From: Clostridia bacterium
GTDB lineage: Bacteria; Bacillota; Clostridia; Oscillospirales; Acutalibacteraceae
Reading direction: 5' to 3'
Length of the DNA stretch: 7,146 bases
Assembly: GCA_900764115.1 (NCBI GenBank)
Contig: CAAFMR010000309.1
Coordinates: 1-7,146 of the forward strand
Position 1 is the stretch's first letter. The number at the start of each line of letters is the position of its first letter. The notes under the pieces are model-generated. The model worked only from the letters and a program-made list of their open reading frames with translations, was not told the origin of the DNA and made no database searches. Made by a program: the position numbers and the translations under genes. This document shows positions 4,491-7,146 of the stretch, piece by piece.

Positions 4491-7052
4491 ATGAGCCTGT
4501 TGGTTATCGACGGCAACAGCATTGTCAACCGGGCGTTTTACGGCGTAAAGGCGCTGACCACCCGGGACGGGCAATACACCAATGCCATTGTCGGATTTCT
4601 GAACATTCTGCAAAAATTGCGCAGCGCCACCGACGCCACCCATATCGCCGTAGCCTTTGATGTGCATGCCCCCACCTTCCGCCATCAGCAATACGATGCC
4701 TACAAAGCCGGTCGCAAGGGGATGCCGGAGGAGCTGCGCCAGCAGATGGAGCCGCTGAAATCCATTCTGCGCGCCATGGGGCTGACGCTGGTGGAGCAGG
4801 CGGGCTATGAGGCGGACGATATTCTCGGCACCCTGTCCGCCGCCGCTGAGCAGGCGGGCAATCCCTGCACCCTTGCCACCGGCGACCGGGACAGTCTGCA
4901 GCTGGTCAGCGACCGGGTGACGGTGCTGCTTGCCACCACGAAAATGGGGCACCCCGAAACGGTGCCCTATACCCCGGACACGGTCATGGAAAAATACGGG
5001 CTGACCCCGCATCAACTCATCGACCTGAAGGCGCTGCAGGGGGACACCAGCGACAACATTCCCGGCGTGCCGGGGGTAGGCGAAAAAACCGCGCTGGAAC
5101 TGCTCCATCGCTTCGGCTCGCTGGATGCCATCTATGCCGACCCGGCGGCGCTGGACATCCGGGACAGCCTGCGGCAAAAGCTCATCGCCGGTCGGGACAG
5201 CGCCTATATGAGCCGGGAGCTGGGCACCATCTGCCGCACCGCCCCCATCGACACCGCCCCGGATACTTACGCGGTACGGGCAATGGATGAGGCGGCGATG
5301 ACGGCGCTGCTGCAGAAGCTGGAGCTGTATAAGTGGATGGAAAAGCTGGGCTTAAAGCCCCAAGCCGCCGCCCCCCGGCGGGAAACCGCGCCGGCGCCGA
5401 AGCAGCCGGTGGGCGGCAATGAGGCTGCCCCGGCGCTGCTGGCAGCCGCCCGCGCCAATGGACGGCTGGACGTGCTGGCACAGGTGGAGGGGGAGGAGAT
5501 CACCGGACTGTCCGTGGCGGTGGCAGGGCAATGCGCCCACATCGACCGGTTTGCTCCGGCATTTCCGGCGCTGGTGGCGCTGCTCACCGATCCGACGGTG
5601 GAAAAACGCACCCACGACGGCAAGCCGCTGCTGCGGGCGCTGCTCAGCGCCGGAGAGCAGCCTGCCGGGTTCGTATTCGACACAGCGCTGGCAGCCTATT
5701 TGCTGGACCCCCTATCCTCCGATTATTCGCTGCCCCGCCTGCTGCGGGATTGGGGCAACCCGGACACGGAACCGATTCAGGGCTTCTCCGGGCTGGCGGA
5801 CGAACTGAAAATCGCCGTCGAGCAGCAGGAGATGCTGCCGCTGCTCACCGATGTGGAGCAACCCCTCAGCGAGGTGCTGGCATCCATGGAGACGGTGGGA
5901 TGCGCCGTAGACCGGGAGGGCATCGCCGCCTTCGGGCGGGAGCTGTCCGCCCGCATTGCGGCATTGCAGCAGGAAATCTGGCAGGAGATCGGCTATGAAT
6001 TCAACCTCAACTCTCCAAAACAGCTGGGCAAGGCGCTGTTTGAGGACCTGGGGCTCCCCGCCGGGAAAAAGACCAAATCCGGCTATTCCACCAATGCAGA
6101 TGTGCTGGAAAAGCTGCGGGGGGTTCACCCGGCGGTGGCGCAATTATTGGAATATCGCACCCTTGCAAAGCTGAACAGCACCTATTGCGAGGGGCTGCTC
6201 AAGCAGATTGAGCCGGACGGGCGGATTCATTCGGTATTCAACCAGACGGAGACCCGCACCGGACGCATCTCCTCCTCCGAGCCGAATTTGCAGAATATCC
6301 CGGTGCGTTCGGAGCTGGGGCGGCAGATGCGCCGGTTTTTCCGGGCGCGGGAGGGCTGGACTCTGTGCGACGCCGACTATTCCCAGATCGAGCTGCGGGT
6401 GCTGGCGCATATGGCGGACGAGCCCACCATGCTGGAAGCCTTCAACACCGGCGAGGACATCCACCGCTCCACGGCGGCGCAGGTGTTCGGCGTACCGGAG
6501 GCGGAGGTGACGCCTCTTATGCGCTCCCGGGCAAAAGCCGTGAATTTCGGTATAATCTACGGTATCGGCGCTCATTCCCTCAGCGAGGATCTGGGGGTCA
6601 GCTACGGCGAGGCGAAGGACTATATCGACCGGTATCTGCATCATTTCGGCAAGGTATCGGCGTTTATGGAGCGGCTCATCACCGACGCCGCCGACCGGGG
6701 CTATGCCGAAACCCTGTTCCACCGACGCCGCCCGCTGCCGGAGCTGAAAGCCGGCAACGCTATGACCCGCAAATTCGGAGAACGCGCCGCCCGCAACACC
6801 CCCATTCAGGGCACGGCGGCGGATATTATCAAAATAGCGATGGTGCGGGTCTATCAGCGGCTGCGGCGGGAGGGGCTGCGGGCGCGGTTGATCCTGCAGA
6901 TCCACGATGAATTGATCGTGGAAACACCGGCAGAGGAGCAGGCGCAGGTCGCGGCGCTGCAGCAGGAGGAAATGGAGGCAGCTGTCTCTTTGCGGGTGCC
7001 GATGGAGGCAGATGTGCATTGCGGGCAAACCTGGTATGAGGCAAAAGGCTGA
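4491..7052 (+). CDS. polA: DNA polymerase I
   Basis: This 853-residue polymerase fills gaps and removes RNA primers during replication and repair. The N-terminal 5'-nuclease domain (1-290) has its acidic metal ligands: Asp7, Asp57, Asp109/Asp110, Asp132/Asp134 and Asp185/Asp188, with a helix-hairpin-helix G-V-P-G-V-G-E-K at 192-199. A Pro/Ala-rich linker (about 290-315) leads to a 3'-5' exonuclease-like domain (about 318-450) that appears dead: no D-x-E motif near 330-345, Leu381 aligned by eye with E. coli Asp424, and no third acidic motif. The polymerase domain is intact: motif A D-Y-S-Q-I-E-L-R with Asp629 and Glu634, motif B with Arg678, Lys682, Phe686 and Tyr690, and motif C H-D-E at 805-807 with Asp806. 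I chose 4491 because the protein then begins M-S-L-L-V-I-D-G-N-S as expected, with AAAGGAG (4473-4479) 11 bases upstream. The upstream in-frame extension from 4320 overlaps the divergent gene and is rejected. The lack of proofreading resembles the Bacillus-type and Taq enzymes. Confidence 0.98.
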   Translation: MSLLVIDGNSIVNRAFYGVKALTTRDGQYTNAIVGFLNILQKLRSATDATHIAVAFDVHAPTFRHQQYDAYKAGRKGMPEELRQQMEPLKSILRAMGLTLVEQAGYEADDILGTLSAAAEQAGNPCTLATGDRDSLQLVSDRVTVLLATTKMGHPETVPYTPDTVMEKYGLTPHQLIDLKALQGDTSDNIPGVPGVGEKTALELLHRFGSLDAIYADPAALDIRDSLRQKLIAGRDSAYMSRELGTICRTAPIDTAPDTYAVRAMDEAAMTALLQKLELYKWMEKLGLKPQAAAPRRETAPAPKQPVGGNEAAPALLAAARANGRLDVLAQVEGEEITGLSVAVAGQCAHIDRFAPAFPALVALLTDPTVEKRTHDGKPLLRALLSAGEQPAGFVFDTALAAYLLDPLSSDYSLPRLLRDWGNPDTEPIQGFSGLADELKIAVEQQEMLPLLTDVEQPLSEVLASMETVGCAVDREGIAAFGRELSARIAALQQEIWQEIGYEFNLNSPKQLGKALFEDLGLPAGKKTKSGYSTNADVLEKLRGVHPAVAQLLEYRTLAKLNSTYCEGLLKQIEPDGRIHSVFNQTETRTGRISSSEPNLQNIPVRSELGRQMRRFFRAREGWTLCDADYSQIELRVLAHMADEPTMLEAFNTGEDIHRSTAAQVFGVPEAEVTPLMRSRAKAVNFGIIYGIGAHSLSEDLGVSYGEAKDYIDRYLHHFGKVSAFMERLITDAADRGYAETLFHRRRPLPELKAGNAMTRKFGERAARNTPIQGTAADIIKIAMVRVYQRLRREGLRARLILQIHDELIVETPAEEQAQVAALQQEEMEAAVSLRVPMEADVHCGQTWYEAKG

Positions 7053-7075
7053 CCGAAAACCGATAACAAAGAATA

Positions 7076-7113
7076 AAAAGGAGCGGAAAAGCACGGCTTT
7101 CCGCTCCTTTTCT
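7076..7113 (+). terminator. Intrinsic terminator of polA
   Basis: A perfect 14-bp inverted repeat (arms 7076-7089 and 7098-7111, core GGAGCGGAAA/TTTCCGCTCC) with an eight-base loop begins 24 bases after the polA stop. The left arm starts in an A run and the right arm ends in TTTT, so it could work in both directions. An AT-only inverted repeat, AAAAAAT/ATTTTTT (7114-7132), follows at once. No gene is visible in the remaining bases. Confidence 0.88.
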
Positions 7114-7146
7114 AAAAAATTGCCGATTTTTTTGTGCAACTTCTGT

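Noticed and set aside
4371..5177. A 268-codon minus-strand frame opposite the polA 5' part
   Set aside because: It is antisense to conserved 5'-nuclease motifs, overlaps the start region of the divergent gene, and has no recognisable domain.
6144..7139. A 331-codon minus-strand frame opposite the polA 3' part
   Set aside because: It is antisense to polymerase motifs A to C and begins inside the AT repeat beyond the polA terminator. It has low-complexity content and no domain.

Overview
The window is a GC-rich segment of a bacterial chromosome, most likely from a Clostridia-class Firmicute of the Oscillospiraceae/Ruminococcaceae type. The basis is a membrane-anchored RNase Y, a LysR regulator with the Clostridia-style helix N-N-Q-P-N-L-T-R, a DNA polymerase I with a degenerate proofreading domain, strong AGGAGGTG-type ribosome binding sites, and a small four-helix protein of a kind I associate with Clostridia. 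The species cannot be named from the sequence. I see no mobile element, CRISPR array, tRNA or rRNA; this looks like ordinary core and near-core chromosome.

Layout from left to right. (1) 1-1473, minus strand: rny (RNase Y), with the last roughly 30 residues lying off the left edge. (2) 1474-1744: an unusually long rny leader of about 270 nt, carrying an alternative-pairing region and a nested composite hairpin, with a good promoter at 1751-1780. (3) 1841-1868: a perfect-palindrome terminator. (4) 1883-2816, minus strand: a two-gene overlapping operon encoding a DUF1275/YoaK-family membrane protein and, upstream of it, a 91-residue three-helix membrane protein that I do not recognise. (5) 2817-2984: a divergent promoter region with overlapping promoters and dyads typical of LysR operators. 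(6) 2985-3875, plus strand: a LysR-type regulator closed by a strong terminator. (7) 3923-4357, minus strand: a 144-residue, probably four-helix (ferritin-like) protein of unknown function. (8) 4491-7052, plus strand: polA (DNA polymerase I, complete), closed by a terminator at 7076-7113.

The genes fall into independent units. rny (mRNA decay) and polA (replication and repair) are housekeeping genes with their own promoters. The middle block looks like a self-contained regulatory module, with a LysR regulator controlling a divergently transcribed pair of membrane proteins whose substrate cannot be read from the sequence. The least explained parts are the structured rny leader, the unknown small membrane protein coupled to the DUF1275 gene, and the small helical-bundle gene beside polA.
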